Positions 10,523 through 22,995 of a stretch of DNA of 64,000 nt are shown here, piece after piece. A program made the position numbers and the translations under genes. Positions within the stretch are counted from its first letter, which is position 1, and each line of letters opens with the position of its first letter. The notes under the pieces were generated by a model. That model had not been told where the DNA came from, did no database searches, and was given only the letters and a program-made list of their open reading frames with translations. This DNA comes from Epiperipatus broadwayi (taxonomy: Eukaryota > Onychophora > Udeonychophora > Euonychophora > Peripatidae), in the NCBI GenBank assembly GCA_028023455.1, contig JAQFVV010000036.1, positions 3,564,452-3,628,451 of the forward strand, given 5' to 3'.

Positions 10523-11164
10523 ATAATGGTTAATTTAATTTAAAAAAATATTCACTATACTGTTTGTTCACTATATAAGGCTTTGTTGTACTAAACCTTA
10601 CCATATGGAACTTGGTATATTTGGAAAGAGATATCCAGAATAATGAGAATTTAAAAGGAAATTTTATAATTCCTTAAAGAATATATGGAAAAGTTTTAAT
10701 ATATAATAGGCCCATGAAGTTATGTGACCTGATCTTAAAGATGGCGCTATGGTTTCAAATTATTTTTTTAATTATAAATGAGATATCATTGTAAATTATT
10801 ATAGTAAAAATACTTTCGAGGATTTTATTGAATATGCTTTCCCAGTAATAGATGTGTCATTATTACAAACTTTGTATAATATTTAAAAATCAAAAATCAC
10901 ATTAAATATTGTTTTATTATCTGACAAAGATAAAGTGTTTTAACTAAATAGATATACATTGATTTATTAATTCATCGAGCATTTTACTCTGGTAATCAAA
11001 AAGATCTATGATGGTATTTAAAAGCAAGTGCTAGCCCACAAATGTTTATTTATATTACACAGCTTTCACGGGATTATTATTAGTGCATGCATGCTTGTGT
11101 GTTTGGAGAAGATTTAAAGTTGCCAACATTGGTTTAAACATTGTAAAAGTTTTCATGTGTCAAA
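10523..11164. other. Non-coding stretch
   Basis: No gene or recognisable repeat seen; A/T-rich. Confidence 0.5.
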
Positions 11165-11235
11165 GCATCGACCGGAAAGCGAACCCGGGACAACTGCTTG
11201 TAAGGCGGCTGTGCTGACCACTCGGCCAAAAAAGC
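11165..11235 (-). repeat. tRNA-derived short element
   Basis: The minus strand carries an A box (TGGCCGAGTGG-like: GGCCGAGTGGTCAGC), an anticodon arm with loop CTTACAA (anticodon UAC), and a B box GGTTCGCTTTCC. It is followed by GATGCTTTGACACATG. The 5' acceptor strand is damaged (GCTTTTTT). The same tail follows the copies at 13.1, 57.5 and 57.8 kb, so this is a dispersed tRNA-derived family, not a working tRNA gene. No T-run terminator follows. Confidence 0.75.
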
Positions 11236-12037
11236 TTGATGAATATTATAAAAGTTTATATTCAATTCTACATTTTAAATAAATTCTAAATAGGTTGTTT
11301 TTCTTGTAATATTTTTTTTTTGTTAAACAGATTTAAAGTTCGTTATCAAAGATTCCAAATCAGAGTTTTAAATACGTTTTTGAAAAGCGATATAACTATT
11401 TTCAAATAAAGATTAATATTTTAATTAAGTATATGTTTGAAAAACAATATAAATAATTACCTACAGCTAATACTAGTAGATACATGTTTGTTTGTCAAAT
11501 TCCATACTATAAAAAATAGACTATTTATAAAAAAGTTAAAGCCCAAAAATAGTTTGTATTTTTTTATTCACGGCTACTTGATCTAGGAAATCATATTGTG
11601 ATTTTTTGTCTGAATTTTGCTCTTCAACAGAGATAGCTTCAAAAAAACTGTGAAACATGAAAAAAACTTCAATGCCAGTTAAAATAACTGCTATATAGAA
11701 AATAGGCCATGAATGACTAAATAAAAAGATATAAGATTTCTCTCGGATTGTCTGCTTCATCCAAACTAGTACCCTGATTATTGTCTTCCACACAAGCCTA
11801 TTGTAAATTATGCCAATCTAATTGTGAGAATTAGCTGAAATCAGAAATATTTAGGACTATGATATTCATCAAATACATATGCTAACTCGTACAAAAAATA
11901 TCGAATTGTAGAGAATATTTGAAACACTTTTTAATTCAAAGATGATTCATATGAGCACCCATAGATCACGTGACCATCGTAAAAAAGTGCATAGCATTAC
12001 CATAAGTTATTCATTTAAATTTATGTAAAAATTTTAC
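11236..12037. other. Non-coding stretch
   Basis: An 85-codon minus-strand ORF (11536-11793) has one hydrophobic stretch but no recognisable family and no splice sites that would make it an exon. Nothing else seen. Confidence 0.45.
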
Positions 12038-12151
12038 AAAAGATTTTCAACTGGATGGACGGTGGAGAGTTGTAGTGTGGAGCAGATTGAAGCCTGTCCA
12101 TTAAAGTATGAGGATTGGCTATATGAGCACTTATAGCATATATGTGTAGAG

Positions 12152-12216
12152 ATGGTAATCTGGACCAAATGATGATTGCTGTTTTAGCATGAAATACGTA
12201 TACTGGTGATTATTTA
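12152..12216 (+). ncRNA. Hammerhead-like fold, family 2, C3 mutated
   Basis: ACCA (12164-12167) can pair with TGGT (12204-12207) as stem I. The core here is ATGATGA (12169-12175), so C3 is A. Stem II is TGCT/AGCA around GTTTT, then GAAA (12191-12194). A short stem III (AU/AU around ACGU) leaves A as cleavage nucleotide. Outer stem I GTAATC pairs with GATTAT. Loss of C3 should destroy the C3-G8 pair and activity; I read this as a fossil copy. Confidence 0.65.
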
Positions 12217-12621
12217 TTATTTCGACATATGTGTGTTAAAGTGTATCAGGGTTATGAGATAGTGAGGAGAGTGGTGGGTCGTGTGAAAGTATGTGCTCAT
12301 ATACCCTATATATTACACATATAAACACAGGCATATAATAAACCTGTGTGTTTTAGTTATTACATAGTAGAGATGTCTGCCCATCCCTTGTATTAAATGG
12401 ATTGTGTCCTGTGTATGAGGGGTCATATTGGCCTTAGGTCAACATGGGTGTGACAAGAATCTCGGCCTTAGGGTGGCCTTTGAGCATTCCATCATCAGAT
12501 TTTCAATTGGATGGACAGTTGAAGAGTTAGAGTGTGGAGTAGATTGAAGCCTGTCCATTAAAGTATGAAGATTGGCTATCTTAATATATATCTGAGCACT
12601 TATAGCATATATGTGTAGAGA

Positions 12622-12685
12622 TGGTAATCTGAACCAACTGATGGTTGCTGTTTTGGCATGAAATACGTATATTGATTATTTATCT
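12622..12685 (+). ncRNA. Hammerhead-like fold, family 2, A9 mutated
   Basis: The core CTGATGG is at 12638-12644 (A9 to G). Stem II is TGCT/GGCA around GTTTT, GAAA at 12660-12663, stem III over TACGTAT, and A12671 as the cleavage nucleotide. Stem I is ACCAA (12633-12637) with TTGAT (one mismatch). Probably impaired. Confidence 0.65.
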
Positions 12686-12767
12686 TTACAACATATATGT
12701 GTTCAAGTGTATCAGTATTATGAGATAGTGTGAAAGTCTGTGCTCATATACCCTATATAAAAGATTT

Positions 12768-13089
12768 AGAAGAAATTACTTAAACGATTTACTCATACTT
12801 TATAGGGTAGTTTATTATATTTTAGTTTTGTTAAAAATATATATATATATTTTGTGTTATATTTTTTTATTTATATTTATATGCAATAATCTGGCTGTTA
12901 TATTTATTGTCTTTGGACATGGTTAAGTACATTTTAAAACATTGGGAAAGATTTATATAAATAAAGGGAGGGGGGATAATCCTGCAATACATTAATCGGC
13001 GTTGAGAAAAGAATAATAAGAAAAAAAGTTTTGAAATGTATTTCTTAAAATTTATGTTATTTAATATATGACGAAACTTTTTCTGTCAT
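12768..13089. other. Non-coding stretch
   Basis: A/T-rich with a short TATA run near 12835; nothing recognisable. Confidence 0.5.
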
Positions 13090-13169
13090 GCATTGGTGGT
13101 CGAGAGGTCAGCGACAGCTGCTTTACAAGCAGTTGTCCCGGGTTAGCGGGTTCGTTTCCCGGCTGATGC
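13090..13169 (+). repeat. tRNA-Gly-derived short element
   Basis: GCATTGG and CTGATGC pair over 7 bp as an acceptor stem (with G-U pairs). The A box is TGGTCGAGAGG, the anticodon loop TTTACAA, and the B box GGTTCGTTTCC. An extra GGTTAGC sits before the B box, a small internal duplication. The tail TATGACACATG is the family 3' end. Outside the acceptor stem, TGTCAT (5') and ATGACA (3') extend the terminal pairing. Confidence 0.75.
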
Positions 13170-14990
13170 TATGACACATGAGAAAAAATATATATATTTA
13201 TTTTGACAATGACAAGTATTATTTTATATGGTGAAGAAATATCAAGGGTAAATTTAAAATATGCTTTATGAAAATCATTTAGGATAAAATAGATTTCTCA
13301 ATTTTTAAAAATAGAATTTATTTAACAATAGTAAATGAATGTCTCTCTCTGTGTGTAAATAGTGCAAATCTATACCCATTAATGTATATACTTTTGGAAT
13401 AAATGAATTATTTAATGTTGAAAGAGTTATATTAATATTTTGAAGATCAGTAACTACTTATAATTCTGCATTATTTAAATACAATATAGTTAAATAGATA
13501 TAAGGTATTAAATTAAAGAACAAAAATTTGTGTTAAAAATAATAATTTATACTTTAAAACCACGACAAACTCTCCATAGAGTATAATAATGATCATGTGA
13601 TATTTAATGATTTAATTTATGCTTTATTGACAATGCTATATCAGGTGAGAATTAGTTCTCATTAAATAGTTACAGAATATTAAAGAATTAAACGCAAAAT
13701 GTATATATGTTTATTTTATTACAAAAAATACAAATTATAATATAACCATTGTTATTTATAGTTAATGAATCTATATATTGGCCATGTCCGTTTTGTGAAT
13801 TAAGAGAAGAGTTTACAGTGAATTTATTTTATTTGGTTTTTATAGATATTTAATGTAGCCCTGTACCGAGAGACCTAGGTAGATATTTGAGTAATAAATA
13901 TTGTGTTACTGATAAATGTGTATTTAACTGTCATATGCAGATAACATAATTCTGCTATATGTGTTCCTAAAACGTTTTCAGTTGTTAAATTGCATAGCGT
14001 ACATTATGATTAAGGATCTACATTTGCATTATATATATGGTTATATTTTATGAATGCTGTAAAATATCTTTATAATTTTATTAGCTGATTCCACCTGTGA
14101 GGTATTTCAACCTTGATATATTTCAATTTTGATGCACTATAGGCAATATTATTGAAGATGATGATGGTTTGAAATGATTATTTATGAATATTAATACATT
14201 TTAAAGTCACCTTCAAGACATTATGCAATAATGAAGGCATTTGTTATTGACAGCCACTTTCAAAGTATTGTATTAAACTCACGAACATACATACATAAAA
14301 ACTACAGTTCCAATAATATGTGGTTGTGACTTTACTGGAATAAGAATAAGGACAATCATATAATTAGTATTTGAGGAAAGGGAAAATGTTATTAAAATTT
14401 GAAAATAAATTACTTAGAGCAAGAAAGTCATTTAGAAAGTATAAAATGAAGGTAACAATCATCTAAATATTCATATAAAATTAAATTCAAAATTATAATT
14501 TAGCAAATAGCTTTGTGTATGAATAAATAAATTTTATTGCAACATTTGTTAATATTATCTCATGCTTATTCCCTTTATTAGTGTTTCATTCAATACATAG
14601 ATTAAAGAGAATCATGATCCTCTGACCTATAATTTACATGATGATTGTGGACCAAAATAAAACAAAGTTGAGAAGAGTTAAAAGTTAATATTTTAATTTG
14701 TCTTTTATGACAAATTTATTTTATATTATCTATAATACCAATCAGCACATTATGAAAACTCAAAAAAAAAGGATACAATTCCAAAAAAATTGAGTATAAA
14801 CCCAATGTAAATCATTTTCCGCATTAAGAATCTGGTGGCATTCAACTGATATCAGAGAATTGCTAAAACTGAAGATAAATAATTAATCTTATATCATCTA
14901 CAAAGCATATTTTTTCTTCAGTATTTCAGGCACCTAATCATCATACTGGGAACTAACTTCATTTAAAAGTCTACTTCTTGGATCTATATA
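13170..14990. other. Non-coding stretch
   Basis: 1.8 kb of A/T-rich sequence with no ORF above background, no inverted repeats that I could find and no recognisable element. Confidence 0.5.
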
Positions 14991-16125
14991 TATATACACA
15001 CCTGGGTCTCATTTTACATGATAGATAGGTTCCTCAGAAAACACGCGCAAACAAAATCGCGCAAAAATAGACGTAACTTACATTGAAAAAGGGGGGATGC
15101 GGTCTGTGATTTTTCAAAATTCGCATAAAAGCAAAGAACCAACATAAAATTACTTTAAAATTCGTGCAAAAAAAAAAATAAGGAAATAAAATATGACTAA
15201 TAAAAAATTTCAAATTTGAAAAAAATTGATACAAGACAAACTTTTTTTAACTATAATATTTAATTTTATTCAAAATAATATATTTTTATGCATAATTTAC
15301 AGTACAGTAATTTACATTTTTTTATACATGTTTTAATTATTATTGCTATTTGCGAAAAACACGTTCGTTTGCACTCTCATGTTGTGTTAATGGTTTTCTG
15401 TTGCAATGTAATTAGTAATTAATCTTTGAGACGATGATTTTATTAATTGTTTAGGAACTTAGACTTATGATAATAAAAAGACATTTATTCACCACTGCTG
15501 GGAAAAATTTAATTAAAACTAACAACTAAAAATTAAATTCTTATTTTTGTCTTTAATTTTTTAATTTTCAATTCCGTTTAAAAATCAAATTTTGTTTTAC
15601 ATCACATTAATTTCAAGTCGCCGTAAGTAATTTTTAAATTGTTAATTGCAATTAAAAATCAGATTTTAATTTTTAATTGTGAAATTTAATGTGCGCACTG
15701 CTATTACTCATCTTTTAAAAATAAACTTGCGGACACTAAATGATTAATAATTGATTACATTCTTTTTTAAAAAGCAAAACAGAATGTGATTTAAAATGCA
15801 AAATTAACATGCACAATGTTTGAACAAATTTACATTATAATCTTGTAAAATTTAATGTGTGTATACATAAAATGTGGAAATCATGATTTTAATTTCATTA
15901 TTGCATAAAATCTTACTATTATAAAGCACTGAAAATATTGAAATTACTAAGATGAAAGTCGAATTCCAATAATGTGCTATTACTTTCAATATAACGTAAG
16001 TGCACGAAATTTATTATTTAAAGTAGTAGCGCATTATCGGAGTTCAACTTCCGGTGAAACTTGAATCGTGTAACTTCAAAATCGTGTTAAATAAATCCAC
16101 GTAAAAAGAGACCCAGGTGTATATA
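14991..16125. mobile_element. MITE with ACACCTGGGTCTC terminal inverted repeats
   Basis: A perfect 13-bp inverted repeat, ACACCTGGGTCTC, bounds the element (14998-15010 and 16108-16120), with TTTTAC repeated just inside each end. No transposase frame is present. TIRs of the type GGTCTC-TTTTAC followed by GGTTCC and CGCG-rich sequence are reminiscent of pogo/Tigger-type non-autonomous elements, but the TA duplication cannot be verified because the flanks are TATA repeats. Confidence 0.6.
15905..16060 (-). repeat. Shortened relative of the 37.8-kb snapback element
   Basis: The segment carries AAAGCACTGAAAAT...TTGAAATT, then GAAAGTCGAATTCCAATAAT and, inverted, GCATTATCGGAGTTCAACTT. These match the tail and the two arms of the element at 37805-38373 in reverse order, with most of the arms missing. 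It is nested in, or forms the right part of, the MITE around it. Confidence 0.55.
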
Positions 16126-16304
16126 ATTTCAATCTCTGTGGCCAAGTTGCAATCTTTAATGCCTATTTAAATATATGGCACCATAAATAAAAGTGGGATT
16201 CGATCTTTATTGCTAAAAGGAGGTTGCCCTGACAACAGTCGCAGACTGTTGATTGCTATGTATATTGAGATTGTCTAAGTATTGTCTGGTTTCTAATGGT
16301 TATA

Positions 16305-16645
16305 TAGATAGATAGATAGGTAAATGGGGAGGTAGGTGTATAAATGGATGGGTGGATGGGTAGGTATGTAGGTAGGTAGGTGGGTGGGTAGGTGGGTGAG
16401 TAGGTAGGTGGGTAGGTGAGTAAGTAGGTAGGTGGGTAGATGAAAGGGTAGGGGTGTGGGTAGGTGGGTGGGTGTGTGGTAGGTAGGTAGAGGGAGGGAA
16501 GGAGGTCAGTCAGTTGTCAATAGGTAGGTAGGTATATAGATTGACAGATAGGTAGGCCACCAGGCAGGCAGATGAATGAGTAAGGAATTGAGTGGATGAC
16601 AAGTAGGTGGGTAGGCAGGTATATAGATAGATGGATAGATAAATG
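16305..16645. repeat. GATA/GGTA minisatellite
   Basis: Degenerate GATA, GGTA and GGTG units, same style as 8205-8610. The two overlapping minus-strand ORFs here (16506-16778) are translations of the repeat (YLSTY-type), not genes. Confidence 0.9.
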
Positions 16646-17169
16646 TATAAAAATAGCCCATGGATAGCAATAGTATTCCCAGTAGCTCCTCTCCTCCAAC
16701 AGATGAATAATAAAAATGAAAGTAATACTCACTAGGATTTCCAATTGCCATGTGGTAAAGATTTAAGTAAGTCTCCATCTTTGTTTTAACCTCTAACTAC
16801 ATAAATAGATACCCTTTTTCTAATCAATATTACATAGTTAGTTTCATTAACTGTGGGATATCTATCTAAAAGAAAAATTCTAAGACTGTCAACAAAATGT
16901 TCAAGATTATTTGACTTGTATTCAGACTCAGATTGAGTCATGGTGAAACTCTTTACTGTGTCTAGAAAAATACTGAAAATTTTTGCTCTGCAATGGAAAA
17001 TTCGAAAAATACTTTATAAATTAGTGATAACACTAAATGTTAGTTCTCTATTATTTTATGTATTATCATAAATACGTCTTTTATAAAAAAAAAATGTTCT
17101 AAGCTAATTAATAAATACTTACAAAGTAAATGAAATCATCCATAATTTTAGAATACTAAAATTATTTAC

Positions 17170-17310
17170 CTCACTATCCAGAACTGTTTGACAAAGCTGG
17201 AAAACTGAACTATGGTTTACATAATATTCTTGAGCAATTGTTGTCAAAAATGTGGTTTTGCCTTCATTTTCTAATTCCTTATAGTAAGAACACAAATCAC
17301 GTATCTTTTT
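17170..17310 (-). CDS. MLYCD: Internal exon, probable malonyl-CoA decarboxylase
   Basis: Minus-strand exon of exactly 47 codons, phase 0 at both ends. The acceptor is a long T-run ending ...TTTTTTAAAG, followed by AAA-AAG-ATA. The donor is GATAGTGAG followed by GTAAATAAT, close to consensus. The peptide reads KKIRDLCSYYKEL, then FLTTIAQEYYVNHSSVFQLC, then QTVLDSE. The pattern of a short helix with C-x2-Y, then FL-x3-A-x-x-Y-x-V-x-H-x-x-V and a leucine-containing end, is that of the N-terminal helical domain of malonyl-CoA decarboxylase. That enzyme turns malonyl-CoA into acetyl-CoA and CO2 in mitochondria, peroxisomes or cytosol. The catalytic domain lies in later exons, which I do not find in the window. 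The exon call is strong; the family name is moderate, because 47 residues of a variable domain are little evidence. Confidence 0.6.
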
Positions 17311-19150
17311 CTTTAAAAAAAAACATAATGAAAAAAAATAGTAATAATTAAAGACAAACATTTGAATTATTAAATTATAAAATAAAATTTACTAATTAGA
17401 TTATTCATAATATGTAATAAATATGAGAAAAGTAAAAAAAAATTAATGATTTTGAAAACTATAAAAATATATATTTTATTTTTAAAAATGAGTTTTATTT
17501 GCATCTAAATAAAATATTTAGTGAGATAATTATATAGCAATGGAAGCAAGCTTGTATGGTGATATACTAATTATTACCAATCAAAACAATTCCTAGTTAT
17601 ATTACAATGTAAGCTTAATCACCTACATTTTGAATTGCAATTTTATGTACAATTATATTTGGTCTAATCTTCAACTACAGAGCATTTAAAATATTTTGCT
17701 ACATTCAGTTTTGATTATGTAAAGGTCAAATTTTGTCTATCATGGGTGCAGTTCAACTACTCATCACATCTTATATAGATAAGCCTACTGTTGCATTGAT
17801 CCAATTCATATTGATATTAAATCATAACTATGCTGTGTAATTTGGTACAGTAGTAAAATAATGAGCTCTGGCATTTAAAAACTGTAGACTATGCCTTCAA
17901 TTCCATTATTTTCAGTGCTCTTATGAATTTTCTCAGCAGAACCCATTCCAGTAAACCAATAAAATATCATCTGACTTCATCACATGGCTTCAGCTTACAA
18001 TTTGCTATTGTAGCAGCATAATTTCCTGTAAGCTTTAATAGGTAATAATAGATTCCAAATAATAGTGTTTATTAAATCACTTTTTTGTGCTGTCCTATTC
18101 AATATCCCCAAACTAGTTTCAATCTTGCAGCTTTTATCAATGACCTTTGAATCTTGAACCAGCATATCTGGATCTTTAGGATCTAATGCACCTCCCTTTC
18201 AGCACTTAGAGATGGTGAAAAATTATGCTGCAATAATCATTCCACTACAAGCCTTTTTTGACATACATCAATATCTGCATATCCTATCTGATTTAGTGAA
18301 GTGAAAAAAATGTGAAGAATTTGTTCCCATTTGGGTAAAGTAAAAAAAATATATTCAACCTGTCACTTTTAGAAACTTATTATATTATTTACTATAATTA
18401 ATACTGACACTTTTCATCAACAGGCCCTGGGTGTGTTTTCCTTATGATAGCAAATTTGCAGAAAATTAAAACCAAACTAAAATATTTTTTACTAGCATAT
18501 TAAGAAGGACATCTTACATCAGGACTGAAAGTATTCATATAGTAAAAAGTATACTTTAGTTTAGAAGACTGCTATTAAAAAAAATTATGAATTCAGTTGA
18601 TCATGACTACATTGTCCATTCTCTTTAGGGTTGAAGAAATACCAATATTTGACCAAAAACTTTTAAACATAGGATAAAAAATAATGTTTCAAGAATCTGA
18701 CATATGGATATAGACAATTAATATGTTATGTTATGTGATTCCAAATGAGTAATATAATTAATATTTAATGCACACAGGAAGGAAAATTACTTCCATTATG
18801 TAGTTAAGAGTGAATTTTAGTACTTTTTATGACAAATTTATAATTTAATATTATTCATCATTAATGTTAAATAGTATAACCTCCCATACTGTATATGGTT
18901 AGGCTACAAGATAGTCTTGGGAGTACAGAATGGTCAGAAATCTTTTAAATAGACTGTCATGCAAAATATTTTATTTATGAATATATTATTGCACAATCAC
19001 AATTTTTCCATTGTGAGTTCAAATTTTTCATGTAATATCAAACACCTATTATGCAAGACATGGACAATATACTGAAAAAAAAATTTCATAGGTAATAAAG
19101 TTAAACATTTTTCTATTTTTTCCTTATGTAACTCATTTAAATCTTTTCTT
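17311..19150. other. Intron-like non-coding stretch
   Basis: Would lie in the intron upstream of the 17170-17310 exon. At 18095-18200 it contains AATATCCCCAAACTAGTTTC and GATCTTTAGGATCTAATGCA, which match the right part of the foldback-MITE copy at 47265-47360. Otherwise nothing recognisable. Confidence 0.45.
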
Positions 19151-19154
19151 TGTA

Positions 19155-19400
19155 CTTGTAATTTAAACATATAAATGTTCAGATATTTATATAGAAAGTA
19201 TAGGCATGTTATTTTAAAAATTGGCTTTATTCATGCTGAGCATGCATGCTTTCAGTACAATGCATACCATAATTTCAGCTATGATTACAGTATGAATTGT
19301 ACTAAAACCATGTACAGCATAAATAAAACCAATTTTTAAAATAACATGTCTATCTTTTTTTTATAATTGTCTGAACATTTATATTTTTAAAATTTTTTCT
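19155..19400. mobile_element. Foldback (palindromic) element
   Basis: Inverted arms about 85 bp long: the left arm includes TAAATGTTCAGA...ATAGGCATGTTATTTTAAAA (19165-19245), the right arm its near-complement TTTTAAAATAACATGTCTAT...TCTGAACATTTATA (19318-19390). The loop is about 75 bp. No ORF. Confidence 0.7.
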
Positions 19401-20275
19401 TATATAAAGACATGCACAAGAAAAATCATATGACAAAACAAAGCAAGATTTAAAGTAAGTGAAAGGAAGATTGCAATAGATGTGTGAAACCATCTTTAAC
19501 TACAAGAGCAATAAAAAGCCAACCACAAAGAAGACTTCCTAAATACAAATAAAATATTTTTCCAAAATATGACTTTGGCAATATGTCACAGCTTTTCATT
19601 AGTAAGTGTATAGGAATAAGTTAGAATAAAGTCACACACAGAATAAATACCAGAGAGAACTATACTCGGTCTTTTCAAGGCCAGATATTTCCAATTTGTT
19701 AGGTATAACCTATCACGTAGGTTAGACTGGATCATTTTGTATACCGACAAAGGAAATATTGGTCTGATAGTTGAATTGAAAAGGCAACAACCTCATAAAA
19801 GTTTTTTTTAATCGAGTCAATTTTATCTTCAAAATTATGAAAGAGTTTTTAGAAAATTTAATTTTTTGTAAATTAATTTTTTTTAAACATGTTTTTCTCT
19901 TTTCATTCATTTTCCCTCCTAAAAACTTAACAAAAGGTTAATTAAGCTAAATCAATTGTTATTTTTGATTTTGAAAATGTTTTTTTTCTAGGTCTTAGTT
20001 ATTTTAAAGAAATAATTTAATGAATTAAAAGTTAATTTATGAATAGAAATCAACTGGTTAAATAATTTTTATAAAATTATATATTTTTTAATGAAATGAA
20101 TGTTTAAAATTTCATACTATCATGTTCATTTCTTTTCTTATTATTAATCAATTAATTATTAAATAAATTCTTCCAACTCCTGTTGCCTGAATTTGCACTG
20201 TGTGTGACTTTATTTCAAGACAGTTTAGTGTACTAGGATTTTTGAAATTATCTTAATAAAACTATTTACTTATAG
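19401..20275. other. Non-coding stretch
   Basis: Nothing recognisable. The 62-codon minus-strand ORF (19722-19910) is lysine/isoleucine-rich background. Confidence 0.5.
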
Positions 20276-20329
20276 TTGGGTAAACAGAAAGGAGTTTGCT
20301 ATTAACTGAAAGGAGACCCTTTGATTCCT

Positions 20330-21715
20330 CTTGGAGGCCTTAAAGGAACCGAGCAGGGCAAATTCCTAATGTCCACTCCATACGTTCTTGTCGTTGCAGC
20401 TGTTATTACTATGTGATTATTCATATAGTATACGAACATGGATGGGCTGCTCACCAACATGCATTAGCCAGTGCGGTGAGTTTATTGGCTTTTTACCGCT
20501 GAGTTTAAGATCAAGAAACACCATAGTCTTTCTTCTCAGTGCCTGATAAGGCAGAATGAATGTTTGTGTAAATGATAAATATTTTTCCCATAATATATAC
20601 AATTATAACAGACAAAAATAAAGCATGGCCCTTATTCCCAGGAGGCTGTAAAGTCACCAACCAAGGCAGCGGTTGGTGGCCGAAGGCGGAGGGTGCTAAG
20701 AATCCCCTGATTGCGGACCCAGGCTGCCATTTGATGATGACTTTTTATTTAGGTACTTACAACTGCAGATCACTTTCAAGTGAAGGAAGATTGCAAGAAT
20801 TAGAAGAACTGTCTTATATTAAATGGGACATTATTGGACTTTGTGAAGTTAGAAGAAAAGGAGAAGAAACAATTGATTTAAAAAGTAGACATATTCTTTA
20901 TTATAAAGGCACACATATTGGAAATACAAGTGGAGTAGGATTCATTATAAATAAAAAGTGGAAGAACAATATTGTGGAGATTGATGGTGTATCGGACAGA
21001 GTGGCAAGATTAGTTATACAACTTAATAGCAGATACCAAATGCAGATAATTCAGGTTTATGCCCCAACAATTTCTCATAGTGATGAAGTAGTAGAAGATT
21101 TTTATATGGATGTACAAAAGGCTTTTGATCAGAGTAAACAACATTTTAAAATTGTTATGGGAGACTTTAATGCTAGAATTGGTACACAAATGAAAGATGA
21201 AATTGCTGTAGGTAATTTTGGTTATGGTAATAGAAATGAGAGAGGACATAGACTTGTGGAGTTTGCAGAAAAAGAAAAACTTTATATTATGAATTCATTT
21301 TTTGAGAAAAATGTTAAAAGAAAATGGACATGGAAGCATCCAAATGAAGGTACAGCAGAATTGGATTATATTTTGACTAACAGAAAATACATATTTCAAG
21401 ATTGTAATGTTCTTAATAAATTTAACACAGGAAGTGATCATTGATTAGTAAGGTGTAAGTTACGTGTTAATGTAAAACTAGAGAGACAAAAATTATTAAG
21501 AAAAACAATATTTACAGTTGATATTCCTAATCTTCAGAAACATTCTAATGAATTTAAATTAGAACTTACAAATAGGTTTCAAGTGTTAGAAGATTTTGAA
21601 CATGATTCAGATTTGAATGAAATTAATATGAAAATAACTGATGCACTTTTAAAAACTGCAACAAACATAGTTGGTAGAAAAAAGCAGCTTAGAAGAGTGA
21701 TTGTTATTTCATAAG
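20330..21715 (+). pseudogene. RTE-type LINE, 5' part with APE endonuclease
   Basis: The open frame from about 20572 to 21444 encodes an apurinic-type endonuclease. Markers in order are TYNCRSL (catalytic N), GLCEVRRKGE (catalytic E), GVGFIINKKW, IIQVYAPT, MGDFNARIG (D and N), NERGHRLVEF, KRKWTWKHP, LDYIL and a final SDH. This is the CFDP2-like endonuclease of RTE/BovB-group LINEs. The true start is probably the Met at about 20734, just before FYLGTYN; the upstream sequence is 5' UTR-like and less A/T-rich. A TGA directly after SDH, where the family has Arg (CGA), ends the frame; reading on recovers LVRCKLRVNVKLERQ and more, to a stop at 21713. The reverse transcriptase is missing, so this is a 3'-truncated dead copy. 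Confidence 0.88.
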
Positions 21716-22995
21716 TATGCAATGACAATTTGTTTCAGTAATGGCAAAACAGATATATTAAATTTAACAATTGAATTATAAAATATCAAAATATGAACAA
21801 AATAAGAATTATAACAAACAATAATTAACATAATTTATTATTAAAATTCTATAAAATAATCAATAAATATTAGGGTTTGTTCTCTAAGAATAATCTAAGC
21901 TTTGGGATATGACTATTTGTAATTCTACAGATCTGCAAAGACATTAACACACTAATGGAGATAGTTGAACAATATTCAAGCAAATCTTAACTTTAAATAC
22001 TGGAGGTAATAATAATAATAATAATGTTTTATGCTATTCTTAATTAATTGGTTAACAATAATTAATCAATAACTAATCAACCTCTTTTATAAAACTGAAT
22101 AGTTCTTTCCCTCTTTTAAAGTAAATAAAATTATTTATTTACCAATTCTAAATGATATATGAAATACATAGCTTTATTTATTATACTTTAATATCTTTTA
22201 AGGGAATCATTTGCTATGCTTTTATATTATTCAAAGTCTTAATAATTTGTTCGGAGTATAACTCTACTAACAAAATATAATTCACTTTATTTGTATCATC
22301 AGGATGCATTATTGCATAATATACTATGTCCAAATTAATATAAATATCATATACATTAATATATAAAGATATTAAAAATTAATTTTTCTGCCAGCGGCCT
22401 GGTAACATTATATTTCTGTGATTTTGTATAGAAACAATGTCATCAAGCAGCCAACACCGGCTAATAGAACTGTACCGAGCTAAGTACAAAATATTCCTTA
22501 TAGATCTAATTATCGACTTAAGAATAATTAACTTCCTATAGATCTGAGGCTGAAATTTAAGAACTTATTAAACATATGATAAATTAAATATAATAAGTTT
22601 AAATAAGTTTAAAAGTTAGTCCAACTATCCCAACTTAAATCCAATGTAAATCATACATTCTATCATATCCAATATCATGAATAATAAAATTTATAAAATT
22701 GTTACATGTACATTCTTATCTTAGTAATATCTGGAGAACTTTATAATGTCTTTATTACACCAATAATAACTTTATCTAAATAATTATACACTATAACAAA
22801 ATTTATTTGAAGTTATCCAATAATTTGTAATCCAACTGTTATGAACAATTAAAATGTATCCTATAATAATATTTACACCTGCATAATATTCCAGCATTTT
22901 GAAATTCTCTATAACACTCTAATATAAGCATCAAATATTATATTATAAGCACAATTAAACTCCTTTTTATAAATTTAATCCTTATTGACATTTAA
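21716..22995. other. Non-coding stretch
   Basis: A/T-rich, with ATA/AAT microsatellite at about 22008-22025. No gene seen. Confidence 0.5.

Larger units (their letters stand above)
12038..12767 (+). mobile_element. Tandem hammerhead-family-2 element with target-site duplication
   Basis: A direct repeat AAAAGATTT flanks the block (12038-12046 and 12759-12767). Inside are one full unit (about 12043-12497) and a second partial one (from 12498). Both begin GATTTTCAAYTGGATGGAC and share about 270 bp at high identity. The first unit has an extra 3' segment (12300-12497). That segment contains a short palindrome around ATAATAAACCTGTGT and a less A/T-rich stretch not seen in the other copies. Each unit carries a hammerhead-like core at the same place, 469 bp apart. 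No ORF is present, so movement would need another element's proteins. Confidence 0.75.

Noticed and set aside
16506-16778. Two overlapping 75-90-codon minus-strand ORFs
   Set aside because: Mostly translations of the GATA/GGTA minisatellite; repetitive tyrosine-proline-serine peptides with no domain.
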